Shown here: in pieces, positions 7,007 to 14,041 of the stretch
How the letters are laid out: each line of letters opens with the position of its first letter
Numbering within the stretch: the first letter of the stretch is position 1
Origin: Dactylosporangium sucinum
Lineage (GTDB): Bacteria; Actinomycetota; Actinomycetes; Mycobacteriales; Micromonosporaceae
DNA: 32,159 bases
Reading direction: 5' to 3'
Assembly (NCBI RefSeq): GCF_014647515.1
Contig: NZ_BMPI01000005.1
Span: 267,839-299,997, forward strand
Program-made: the position numbers and the translations under genes
Notes under the pieces: model-generated
The model's database searches: none
Seen by the model: only the letters and a program-made list of their open reading frames with translations
What the model was told of the DNA's origin: nothing

Positions 7007-7689
7007 CCCGGCGCCGCGAACCTGAAGCCGACTCCCCGCACGGTGTGCAGGTATCTGGGCGCTGAGGCGCTCTCGCCAAGTTTCCGGCGTAGCCAGTACA
7101 GATGCACGTCGATCGTCTGGTCCTCGCCCACTGAGGGTTGCCGCCATACCTCCTCCAACAGCTCACGGCGTGAGACGACCCGTCCCGGACGGGCGGCGAG
7201 GTACGCCAGCAGGTCGAACTCTTTGCGGGTCAGCGTCAGCGGCTCGCCGTGCAGGTATGCCTGGCGCTGGCCGATGTCGACACGCAAGCCTCCCACTTCG
7301 ATGGCGGTGGGTTCCTCGCGGCTCGCCCGGCCGGTGCGGCGCAGCACGGAGGTCATCCGGGCGTCGAGGTGGGCGCTGGTGAACGGCTTGATCATGTAGT
7401 CGTCGGCGCCCGCCTTGAGCAGCCGCACGATCTCCGCCTCGTCGTCGCGGGCGGTGGCGATGATGATCGGCGTGTCGGCGATGCCGCGCAGCATGCGCAG
7501 CGCGTCGGCGCCGTCGAGGTCGGGCAGCCCGAGGTCGAGCACCACCAGGTCGGGCGTCTCGGCGGCGAACCGCCGCAGGGCCTCCAGCGCGGTGCCGACG
7601 GCGTGGACGGTGTGACCCCGGTCCGTCAGCGAACGCAGCAGGGCACCCCGCACGACATGGTCGTCCTCAACCAGCAGCACCGTGGCCAT
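7003..7689 (-). CDS. OmpR/PhoB-family response regulator
   Basis: This 228-aa regulator pairs with the kinase gene that overlaps its 3' end. The receiver domain has the acidic pair E8/D9/D10, phospho-acceptor D52 in VVLDLGLPDLDG, T79 and K101 (YMIKPF). The C-terminal winged helix-turn-helix has the OmpR features TRKEFDLLAYLAARPGRVVS and TIDVHLYWLRRKLGE...VRGVGFRF. The ATG at 7689 has no SD, and a TATTTT element ends 6 nt before it on the minus strand, so the mRNA is probably leaderless. The regulated genes are unknown; phoD next door is a candidate only by position. Confidence 0.93.
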   Translation of the reverse strand: MATVLLVEDDHVVRGALLRSLTDRGHTVHAVGTALEALRRFAAETPDLVVLDLGLPDLDGADALRMLRGIADTPIIIATARDDEAEIVRLLKAGADDYMIKPFTSAHLDARMTSVLRRTGRASREEPTAIEVGGLRVDIGQRQAYLHGEPLTLTRKEFDLLAYLAARPGRVVSRRELLEEVWRQPSVGEDQTIDVHLYWLRRKLGESASAPRYLHTVRGVGFRFAAPG

Positions 7690-7695
7690 GCGAAG

Positions 7696-7723
7696 AAAAT
7701 ACTGCCTCAGGCAAGAGGCAGTA
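7696..7723 (-). promoter_or_regulatory. Leaderless promoter and palindromic operator of the two-component genes
   Basis: TATTTT (7701-7696 on the minus strand) lies 6 nt before the response regulator ATG and fits a -10 of a leaderless gene. Overlapping it is an inverted repeat, TACTGCCTC (7700-7708) and GAGGCAGTA (7715-7723), a perfect 9-bp arm with a 6-nt spacer. The overlap with the -10 suggests repression or autoregulation. Confidence 0.55.
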
Positions 7724-7741
7724 TCCGCGGTCGATGGAAGT

Positions 7742-7757
7742 TTCCGACATGTCCGAA
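7742..7757. promoter_or_regulatory. Imperfect palindrome in the divergent intergenic region
   Basis: TTCCGACATGTCCGAA contains the perfect 8-bp palindrome GACATGTC flanked, after one mismatch on each side, by TTC and GAA. It lies between the response regulator and phoD promoters and could be a second regulator-binding site. There is no independent support. Confidence 0.3.
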
Positions 7758-7768
7758 TAATTCCCGCC

Positions 7769-7801
7769 GGTCATCCTCCGTTCGCCCCAACTTCGAGGCG
7801 A
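7769..7801 (+). promoter_or_regulatory. PHO-box-like direct repeats before phoD
   Basis: Three consecutive 11-bp units, GGTCATCCTCC, GTTCGCCCCAA and CTTCGAGGCGA, share the [GC][GT]TC[AG] core in phase. This matches the arrangement known for Streptomyces PhoP boxes, direct repeat units of 11 nt based on G(G/T)TCAYYY. A possible -10, TAGAAC, lies at 7831-7836, so the repeats sit just upstream of the expected -35, where an activator would bind. The third unit is a weak match. Confidence 0.45.
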
Positions 7802-7844
7802 ATAGGTACTGCCGGGTAACCGGTTGGGCGTAGAACTTCCAACC

Positions 7845-9434
7845 ATGACTGTCGATGCAGCCCTCACCCGTCGTTCGCTGCTCATCGCGGGTGGAGCCGC
7901 GGCCGCCGTCGCCGTCACCGCCGACGCGAGCGCCGCCGCTCCCGTGTTCCTCCACGGCGTCGCCTCCGGCGACCCGCTGCCCGACGGCGTCCTGTTGTGG
8001 ACGCGGGTGACCCCCACCCCGGAGGCCCAGCCCGGCTCCGGCCTCGGACCCGCCGTCACGATCACCTGGCAGGTCGCCACCGACGCCGGCTTCACGAACG
8101 TCGTGCAGAGCGGCCAGGTGAGCACCGGGCCCGAGCGCGACCACACGGTCAAGGCCGACGTGCGCGGGCTCCAGCCGGCCACCACGTACTGGTACCGCTT
8201 CGGCACCGGCGGCGCCTGGTCGCCGACCGGCCGCACGCTGACCGCTCCGGCCACCGACGCCGCCGTCGCGCTGCTGCGCTTCGGCGTGGTGTCCTGCTCC
8301 AACTGGGAGGCCGGCTACTTCGCGCCCTACCGGCTGCTCGCCCAGCGCGGCGACCTGCAGGCCGTGGTGCACCTCGGCGACTACCTCTACGAGTACGCGT
8401 CGGGCGGCTTCACGGCCGGCGGCACGGTGGTGCGGCAGGCCCAGCCCACCCACGAGATCATCACGCTCGCCGACTACCGGATCCGGCACGCGCAGTACAA
8501 GAGCGACCCGGACGCCCAGACCCTGCACGCCTCCGTCCCGTGGATCATCACCTGGGACGACCACGAGGTGGCCAACGACATGTGGTCCGGCGGCGCCGAG
8601 AACCACGACCCGGCGACCGAGGGCTCGTTCGCCGCACGCGTGGCGGCCGCCCGCCAGGCCTACGCGGAGTGGATGCCCGTCCGCCTGGCCGCCGACGGCG
8701 CCATCTACCGCCGCGTGCGGTTCGGCAAGCTGGCGGAACTCTCGATGCTGGACCTCCGCTCGTACCGCAGCCAGCAGGCCTCCGGCACCGCCGTCGACGA
8801 CCCGTCCCGCACGATCACCGGCGACGACCAGATGGCGTGGCTCAAGCAGGGCCTCGCCGGCTCGACCGCGCAGTGGAAAATCGTCGGCAACCCGGACATG
8901 ATCGCCCGGGTCGACGTCGGCACCCTGCCGGCCTGGCTGCTCGGCCCGATCGGCAAGCTGCTCGGCATCCCGTCGAACGGCTTCGCGATCAACACCGACC
9001 AGTGGGACGGCTACAACGCCGACCGCGACGAGCTCGTCAACCACCTGCGCGCCAATGGCGTTCGCGACACGGTCTTCATCACCGGCGACATCCACACGTC
9101 GTGGGCCAACGAACTGGTCACGAAGTCGACGGTAGGCTCCCCGACCGCCGTTGAGTTCGTCGTACCGTCGGTGACCAGCGACAACGTGGACGACTTCGTC
9201 GGCCTGCCGCCGGGCTGGGCCGGCCCGATCGCGGCGAGCATCGTGCGGGCGGCAAACTCGCACGTGAAGTGGGCCGAGTTGGAGGGCCACGGCTACGGCG
9301 TGCTGGAGGTGCGCCCGGAGGCCTGCCGCATGGACTGGTACCACGTCCGCGACCGCAAGGACCGCAACACCACAGCCACGCGCGTCAAGGGTTACCGCGT
9401 ACCAACGGGCGTCTCACGGCTGACCGCCGCCTGA
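7845..9434 (+). CDS. phoD: Tat-exported PhoD-type alkaline phosphatase/phosphodiesterase
   Basis: This 529-aa protein has a twin-arginine signal (LTRRSLLIAGG with Arg 9-10, then AAAVAVTADASAAA), an N-terminal PhoD beta domain (VFLHGVASGDPLPDGVLLWTRVTP) and a metallophosphatase core. Metal-site motifs are visible: VVHLGDYLYEY, TWDDHEVANDMW and FITGDIHTSW. The family releases phosphate from phosphomono- and diesters outside the cell, using calcium and iron in characterised members. The ATG at 7845 follows TAGAAC by 8 nt and has no SD, so it may be leaderless. The PHO-box-like repeats upstream suggest induction by phosphate limitation. It converges on the monooxygenase gene. Confidence 0.92.
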   Translation: MTVDAALTRRSLLIAGGAAAAVAVTADASAAAPVFLHGVASGDPLPDGVLLWTRVTPTPEAQPGSGLGPAVTITWQVATDAGFTNVVQSGQVSTGPERDHTVKADVRGLQPATTYWYRFGTGGAWSPTGRTLTAPATDAAVALLRFGVVSCSNWEAGYFAPYRLLAQRGDLQAVVHLGDYLYEYASGGFTAGGTVVRQAQPTHEIITLADYRIRHAQYKSDPDAQTLHASVPWIITWDDHEVANDMWSGGAENHDPATEGSFAARVAAARQAYAEWMPVRLAADGAIYRRVRFGKLAELSMLDLRSYRSQQASGTAVDDPSRTITGDDQMAWLKQGLAGSTAQWKIVGNPDMIARVDVGTLPAWLLGPIGKLLGIPSNGFAINTDQWDGYNADRDELVNHLRANGVRDTVFITGDIHTSWANELVTKSTVGSPTAVEFVVPSVTSDNVDDFVGLPPGWAGPIAASIVRAANSHVKWAELEGHGYGVLEVRPEACRMDWYHVRDRKDRNTTATRVKGYRVPTGVSRLTAA

Positions 9435-9436
9435 CC

Positions 9437-9516
9437 GCGTCGATCTTGCAGTTGTGGTGCCTGGCAAACCCGGACATCTGCGGAGTGTCGCGGCACCACA
9501 ACTGCAAGATCAACGC
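9437..9516. repeat. Extragenic palindrome between convergent genes
   Basis: GATCTTGCAGTTGTGGTGCC (9442-9461) is the exact reverse complement of 9492-9511, a 20-bp perfect stem with a 30-nt loop. Beyond one mismatch pair it continues through 9437-9440 and 9513-9516. It lies 2 nt after the phoD stop and contains the stop codon of the monooxygenase gene on the other strand. It probably acts as a bidirectional terminator. I recall very similar sequences scattered through Micromonosporaceae genomes as REP-like elements. Confidence 0.85.
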
Positions 9517-10703
9517 GATGGTGGGGCGTGTTCCGGGCGGAGGCCCACGCCGATCAGCCTCGCCGGGACGGCGCGGAGCGCCGGCACGCGGTCCAGGACG
9601 CGCAGCGGCAGCGGCGGCCGGAGCGGCCGGCCCTCCACCGCAGGCTGCAGCACCGCCCGCTGCAGCGCCCGCTGGACGAGCTGGGTCCCCGCGGCCGGGA
9701 ACGTCCGGCGGCGCTGCACCCGGGCCAGCTCCCGCTCGGTCGGCGCGCGGCCCCGGGCAAACGCGGCGCCGATCACGCGCGCGGAGGCGACGGCGTCCTG
9801 GATCGCCAGGTTGATGCCGACCCCGCCGACCGGGGACATCGCGTGCGCGGCGTCGCCGATGAGCAGGGCGCCGGGGACGTGCCAGCGGTACAGGCGGTCC
9901 ATGCGCACGGTCAGCGTGCTGACCTCGTCCCACGATGTCAGCAACGGGGTGCGGTCGGCCAGCCAGTCCACGGTCTCGGTGATCGACTCGCGGAACGCGC
10001 CCAGGCCGTGTGCGCGGATCGCCGCGTCGGTCCCCTTCGGCACGACGTACCCCAGCTGCCACGTGTCGCCGCGGTCGATGCCGATCACGAGCCGGCGGTC
10101 GCCGACCTGGCCGAACAGGCCCTCCGGGTCGTCGGGGTGCCGGGGCAGCCGGAACCACAGTACGTCGATCGGCACCCCGAACTCCTTCGATCGCAGTCCG
10201 AGCTCCCGCCGTACCGTGGAATGCCGCCCGTCGCAGGCCACCGTCAGCGCCGCGTCCACCTCGAACGGGCCGTCCGCGCTCGTTCCGGCGACCCCGACGA
10301 CCCGCCCCGCCGCACGCCGGACCGAAGTAACCTCATGTTTCCGATAGATCGGCAAATCGCCGACCGACGCCAGCAGCTCCAGAAAGTCCCACTGCGGCAC
10401 GAACATCACGTACGGGTGCGATATCCGCAGCCGCGCGAAGTCGGCCGGACGGAAGACCCCCGTCGGGTAGTGCACGTCGAACTGGAAGACCTTCCGGTGC
10501 GGCAGCGACTGGATCCGGTCGCCCAGGCCGAGCTCGTCCATGAGCCGCAGCGTCGACGGGTGGACGGTGTCGCCCCGGAAGTCGCGCAGAAACGTCTCGT
10601 GCTTCTCCAGCACGACGGTCCGCACGCCCTGGCGGCGCAGCAGGAGCGCCAGCACGAGTCCGGCCGGGCCGCCGCCCACCACGCACACATCCGTCGAGAT
10701 CAT
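9510..10703 (-). CDS. FAD-dependent monooxygenase (group A/PHBH-like)
   Basis: This 397-aa flavoprotein has the dinucleotide-binding motif VVGGGPAGLVLALLL at residues 8-22, the second FAD/NADPH motif VACDGRHSTVRRELG, and the FAD ribityl motif LLIGDAAHAMSPVGGVGINLAIQDA. These are the three fingerprints of group A aromatic hydroxylases and related enzymes. The substrate is unknown. It starts 1 nt after the TetR stop, so the regulator and enzyme form an operon. The stop codon lies within the extragenic palindrome. The C-terminal 60 residues are Arg/Pro/Leu-rich and poorly conserved in character. Confidence 0.9.
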   Translation of the reverse strand: MISTDVCVVGGGPAGLVLALLLRRQGVRTVVLEKHETFLRDFRGDTVHPSTLRLMDELGLGDRIQSLPHRKVFQFDVHYPTGVFRPADFARLRISHPYVMFVPQWDFLELLASVGDLPIYRKHEVTSVRRAAGRVVGVAGTSADGPFEVDAALTVACDGRHSTVRRELGLRSKEFGVPIDVLWFRLPRHPDDPEGLFGQVGDRRLVIGIDRGDTWQLGYVVPKGTDAAIRAHGLGAFRESITETVDWLADRTPLLTSWDEVSTLTVRMDRLYRWHVPGALLIGDAAHAMSPVGGVGINLAIQDAVASARVIGAAFARGRAPTERELARVQRRRTFPAAGTQLVQRALQRAVLQPAVEGRPLRPPLPLRVLDRVPALRAVPARLIGVGLRPEHAPPSR

Positions 10704-10704
10704 C

Positions 10705-11250
10705 TCAGTCCTCCAGCAACCGCCCGATCACCTGGAGGGCCTGGTCGACGTCGGGCTCACCGTCGGCGATCGCGTCCGCGTACAGGAAACTCTCCCCGAT
10801 CCGCACCAGGACAAACGCGAGGGTGCGCGCGTCGAGGCGCGGCGCGAACGTGCCGGCCCCGATCTCCTCCTGCATCAGCCCCTCCAGGTGCGCGACCACC
10901 TTCGGCTGGACGATGCCCCGCTTCGAGGTCAGGATGCGCAGCGCCGCCTCCGGCTCGGTGGCCAGGAAGTGGCGCAGGCTGGGCTGCTCATTGACACCGT
11001 GCAGGAAGTTGCCGATCACCGCCACGATCCGGTCGGCGCCGCGCCGGCCCTCGGCGTGCCGGACCGCGCGCTGCAGGTTGCGGTCGGTGAGGTACCACAG
11101 CACGTGCCCGAGCAGCTGGTCGCGGCTGCCGGTGCGCCGGTAGAGCGTGGCCCGTCCGATCCCCAGTTCGGCCGCGAGCGAGCGCATGTCGACGCGCCGC
11201 TGGTCGAGGAACCGGCGCAGGGCCGCGTCGAAGACGTCATCCGGTGGCAT
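10705..11250 (-). CDS. TetR-family regulator (QsdR-like)
   Basis: This 181-aa regulator has an N-terminal helix-turn-helix (VDMRSLAAELGIGRATLYRRTGSRDQLLG, about residues 20-48) and an all-helical ligand domain. The GRATLYRRTGSRDQLL pattern and the QSLRHFL-like region resemble the QsdR subgroup of TetR proteins, a tentative assignment. The ATG lies 14 nt inside the 3' end of the PLP dehydratase gene, and its TGA is separated from the monooxygenase ATG by a single base, so all three are co-transcribed. It probably controls this operon in response to a substrate of one of the enzymes. Confidence 0.88.
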   Translation of the reverse strand: MPPDDVFDAALRRFLDQRRVDMRSLAAELGIGRATLYRRTGSRDQLLGHVLWYLTDRNLQRAVRHAEGRRGADRIVAVIGNFLHGVNEQPSLRHFLATEPEAALRILTSKRGIVQPKVVAHLEGLMQEEIGAGTFAPRLDARTLAFVLVRIGESFLYADAIADGEPDVDQALQVIGRLLED

Positions 11251-12178
11251 GCGCCGTCTCGGCGTGCAGCGTCGCGGGGTCGGTGTTCGCCCCGCACAGC
11301 ACCACGGCCACGCGCTCCCCGGCCGCCGGCACGTACACCCCGGCATCGAGTGCGGCGAATGCCGTCGCCGCGCCGTGTTCGACGACGATCCGATACTGGT
11401 CCCAGAGCCGCCGCCGCGCCTCGACGATCGCCTCGTCCGGCACGAGCAGACTCCGCATCCCATGGTGTACCGCGAGCGCGAACGGAATCGTGCCGATCCG
11501 CCGGGCGCCGAGGGAGTCCCCGGCCACGCTGTCCACCACCACGTCCACGGGCTTCCCGGCGGTGAGCGCCGCGTGCAGCGTCGGGGCGCCGGCCGGCTCG
11601 ACCGCGACCACCGTGATCCGGTCGCCGATCGCGGCGACGACCCCGCCGACCAGCCCGCCGCCGCCGGTCGCGACGAGCACGGTGTCGACGTCGGGCAGCT
11701 CCAGCCCGACCGTGCCCTGCCCGGCGACGATCTCCGGCTGGTCGTAGGCGTGCACGAACAGCGCGCCCGTCTCCGCCACGCGGATCGTCGAGGCGGCGTA
11801 GGCCTCGGCGTACTCCCGGCCGTGCTGGTGCACCACGGCGCCCAGCTCGCGCAGCTTCGCCACCTTCGTCGCGGGCGCGTTCACCGGCACGAACACCTCG
11901 GCCGGCACCCCGAGCGTCGCCGCCGCGTAGGCCACCCCGAGCCCCGCGTTGCCGCCCGACGCCACCACGACGCCGGCGTCGGTCAGCTCGCCGGCCTCGC
12001 GCGCCGACAGAATCCGGTTGAATGCCCCGCGGGCCTTGAACGAGCCGCTGTGCTGCAGCAGCTCGAGCTTGAACCACAGCCCGGGCGCGACCTCGTACGA
12101 CGGCGTGCGCCGCACGTGCGCCCCGATCCGCGCCGCGGCGTCCTCGATGTCCTGCCGATTGGGGAAGTCCACGCCCAT
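11237..12178 (-). CDS. PLP-dependent threonine/serine dehydratase family
   Basis: This 313-aa protein belongs to the fold-type II PLP enzymes (threonine/serine dehydratase, IlvA-like without the regulatory ACT domain). The PLP lysine is K48 in SGSFKARGAFNRI, the substrate-binding loop is ASGGNAGLGVAYAA, and the phosphate-binding glycine loop is VATGGGGLVGGV. Such enzymes deaminate Ser/Thr or 3-hydroxyaspartate. The ATG at 12178 is preceded by an in-frame GTG at 12181 that could also be used. The gene overlaps the TetR gene by 14 bp and follows the enoyl-CoA hydratase gene by 56 bp. Confidence 0.9.
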   Translation of the reverse strand: MGVDFPNRQDIEDAAARIGAHVRRTPSYEVAPGLWFKLELLQHSGSFKARGAFNRILSAREAGELTDAGVVVASGGNAGLGVAYAAATLGVPAEVFVPVNAPATKVAKLRELGAVVHQHGREYAEAYAASTIRVAETGALFVHAYDQPEIVAGQGTVGLELPDVDTVLVATGGGGLVGGVVAAIGDRITVVAVEPAGAPTLHAALTAGKPVDVVVDSVAGDSLGARRIGTIPFALAVHHGMRSLLVPDEAIVEARRRLWDQYRIVVEHGAATAFAALDAGVYVPAAGERVAVVLCGANTDPATLHAETAHATG

Positions 12179-12234
12179 CACCCTAACGGCGGGTTGCCGT
12201 GCCCCCGGGCCGCGCGGGACCTTTGGCCGTCTCC

Positions 12235-12999
12235 TTACGAAGGTTGACCGCCGTGACGTCCCGCGCCCGCCGCGAACCGGGCCGCCCCTTCCTGTGCGCC
12301 GGCCGCCAGCGACGCGATCCCGAACCCGTGCTCGACGGCGAGGGCCTCGTCGAGCGGCCGGTCGAGTCCGGCGTACAGCGACGCCCGGTCGTTGCGCAGG
12401 CAGGCCTGGGGGAGCGCGGCGAGCTGGGCGGCCAGCGCCTCGGCGGCCTGACGCGCGGTGCCGGCCGGGACCACGCGGTCGGCCAGGCCGATGCGCAGCG
12501 CCTCGTCGGCCGGGACCGGGCGGCCGGTCAGGATCAGGTCGAGCGCGCGGCCGGTGCCGATGAGCCGGGGGAGTCGCACCGTCCCGCCGTCGACCAGCGG
12601 CACGCCCCAGCGCCGGCAGAAGACGCCGAAGACCGCGTCCTCCTCGACCACGCGCAGGTCGCACCAGATCGCCAGCTCCAGGCCGCCCGCGACCGCGTGG
12701 CCGGACACCGCGGCGATCACCGGTTTGCCCAGCGCCATGCGGGTCGGGCCGAGCGGGCCGTCGCCGTCCGGCTCGACCCGGTTGCCGCTGCCGGCCGCGA
12801 CGGCCTTGAGGTCGGCACCGGAGCAGAACGTGCCGCCGGCGCCCCACAGCACCGCCGCGGCGGCCGTGTCGTCGGCGTCGAACGCGCGGAACGCCGCCGC
12901 CAGCGCCTCGGCGGTGGGGCGGTCGACGGCGTTGCGCGTCTCCGGGCGGTCGAGGACGACGGTCCAGACCGGCCCGGAGCGCTCGATGCGAACGGTCAT
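12235..12999 (-). CDS. Enoyl-CoA hydratase/isomerase family protein
   Basis: This 254-aa crotonase-fold enzyme has the two oxyanion-hole segments GTFCSGADLKAV and SGHAVAGGLELAIWCDLRV, followed by FGVFCRRWGVPLVDGGTVRLPRLIG. It acts on acyl-CoA thioesters, usually hydrating 2-enoyl-CoA, but the family is broad. The Asp in the VDGG segment occupies the position of the usual second catalytic acid. The length is typical. It may be the first gene of the unit with the dehydratase, regulator and monooxygenase, though the 56-bp gap leaves that open. Confidence 0.9.
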   Translation of the reverse strand: MTVRIERSGPVWTVVLDRPETRNAVDRPTAEALAAAFRAFDADDTAAAAVLWGAGGTFCSGADLKAVAAGSGNRVEPDGDGPLGPTRMALGKPVIAAVSGHAVAGGLELAIWCDLRVVEEDAVFGVFCRRWGVPLVDGGTVRLPRLIGTGRALDLILTGRPVPADEALRIGLADRVVPAGTARQAAEALAAQLAALPQACLRNDRASLYAGLDRPLDEALAVEHGFGIASLAAGAQEGAARFAAGAGRHGGQPS

Positions 13000-13023
13000 G
13001 CCGTCCAGTGTGGTCCCCGTGGC

Positions 13024-13212
13024 TCAGCGGCGGCGGCGCCGGGAGCTGCCGAAGCGGGTGTGCCACGTGCCCGCGCCGGCCAGGTGCAGGGCGATGCAGA
13101 GGAACCCGGCGAGCGTGAGCGTCGGGATGTCGAACACCGGCCCGAGGTCCCCGCCGAACAGGTCGAGCAGCAGCGCGATGAGGAACAGGACGACGGCGAT
13201 GATGGCGAACAT
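13024..13212 (-). CDS. Small membrane protein, 62 aa
   Basis: The ATG has an excellent SD, AAGGAGG at 13224-13218, 5 nt upstream. The protein has two membrane segments (MFAIIAVVLFLIALLLDLF and LTLAGFLCIALHLAGAG) separated by a short acidic loop (GGDLGPVFDIPT), and a strongly basic C-terminus (RFGSSRRRRR). By the positive-inside rule the tail is cytoplasmic. No family is recognised with confidence; similar two-helix small proteins are common in actinobacteria. It lies in a 280-bp space between the ArsR and enoyl-CoA hydratase genes. Confidence 0.75.
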   Translation of the reverse strand: MFAIIAVVLFLIALLLDLFGGDLGPVFDIPTLTLAGFLCIALHLAGAGTWHTRFGSSRRRRR

Positions 13213-13276
13213 GACAGCCTCCTTGCGAGGGGGATGCACAACGAAGTGAGCGCTGTCTACCCATCGGCGCCGAAAA

Positions 13277-13975
13277 TCAATCGAGCCCCTCGATGCCCAG
13301 CAGGTCGTGCAGGCCGTGCGAGCCGGCCGGGGTGACCCGCACCGCCCGCCCGCTGCCGATCCGGGCCACCCAGCCGAGCGCCAGGAATCGCTCGCACAGC
13401 CGTGCCCCGGCCAGCCCGGCCAGGTGTGGGCGCCGCTCGGTCCAGTCGAGGCAGGCCCGCGCGATCGGGCGCTTCGGCCGCTCGAACGCGGCCGGGTCGA
13501 GCCCCACCGGCCCGGTCAGCCAGGCCAGCCCGGCCTCCGTGACCGCGAACCCGGCCCGCTGGTCGAGCAGCCCCGCCGCCGTCATCGCGTCGGTGACCGC
13601 CACCCCGAGCCGGCCCGCCAGGTGGTCGTAGCAGGTCCGGCCGCGCCGCATCGCCGCCGCGGCGGTCACCGCCCGCAGCCCGGTGGGCGGCCGGGCCGGC
13701 CCCAGCCGGGCGGCCATGTCCTCCAGCAGGTCGGCGACCGAGGCGTCGGCCAGCCGGACGTACCGGTGCCGCCCCTGCCGCTCCTCGGCCAGCAGCCCGC
13801 CCTCGGTGAGCCGGTCCAGGTGCTCGGTGGCGGTCGACCGGGCGACGCCGGCGTGCGCGGCCAGCTCACCCGCCGTCCAGGCCCGCCCGTCGAGCAGGGC
13901 GAGGCACATCGCGGCCCGCGTCTCGTCCGCGAGCAGGGCGGCGAGCGCGGCCAGGTCCTTCGCGGAGGTGCTCAT
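13277..13975 (-). CDS. ArsR-type winged-helix regulator
   Basis: This 232-aa regulator has an N-terminal winged helix (LAALLADETRAAMCLALLDG, then WTAGELAAHAGVARSTATEHLDRLTEGGLLAEERQGR) of the ArsR type, followed by about 140 residues of unassigned C-terminal domain containing RPPTGLRAVTAAAAMRRGRTCYDHLAG. The extended form is common in actinobacteria. Starts at 13975 (MSTSAK) and 13984 (MEDM) are both possible; the SD CCTCC at 13978-13982 is too close to the first. The gene is divergent from the P450-like gene and presumably controls it. Confidence 0.88.
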   Translation of the reverse strand: MSTSAKDLAALAALLADETRAAMCLALLDGRAWTAGELAAHAGVARSTATEHLDRLTEGGLLAEERQGRHRYVRLADASVADLLEDMAARLGPARPPTGLRAVTAAAAMRRGRTCYDHLAGRLGVAVTDAMTAAGLLDQRAGFAVTEAGLAWLTGPVGLDPAAFERPKRPIARACLDWTERRPHLAGLAGARLCERFLALGWVARIGSGRAVRVTPAGSHGLHDLLGIEGLD

Positions 13976-14000
13976 GTCCTCCATCGTGCGCCGGCGACGA

Positions 14001-14041
14001 TTCGGCCGGTACCGAACGATCCCCCGCCTAGCGTGGAACCC
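14001..14041 (+). promoter_or_regulatory. Leaderless promoter and operator of the P450-like unit
   Basis: TAGCGT (14029-14034) lies 7 nt before the ATG at 14042, where no SD exists, so transcription probably starts at or next to the start codon. An inverted repeat, TTCGG (14001-14005) and CCGAA (14012-14016), covers the expected -35 area and is a candidate site for the divergent ArsR-type regulator. Confidence 0.5.

Noticed and set aside
7007..7147. A 47-residue N-terminal extension of the histidine kinase from ATG 7147
   Set aside because: It would overlap the conserved winged-helix part of the response regulator gene by 145 bp and adds residues of no kinase character before the expected membrane helix.
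5558..7689. The two-component system as PhoR-PhoP, because phoD is adjacent
   Set aside because: The kinase has a large extracytoplasmic sensor flanked by two membrane helices and no PhoR-specific features, and adjacency to phoD is the only argument.
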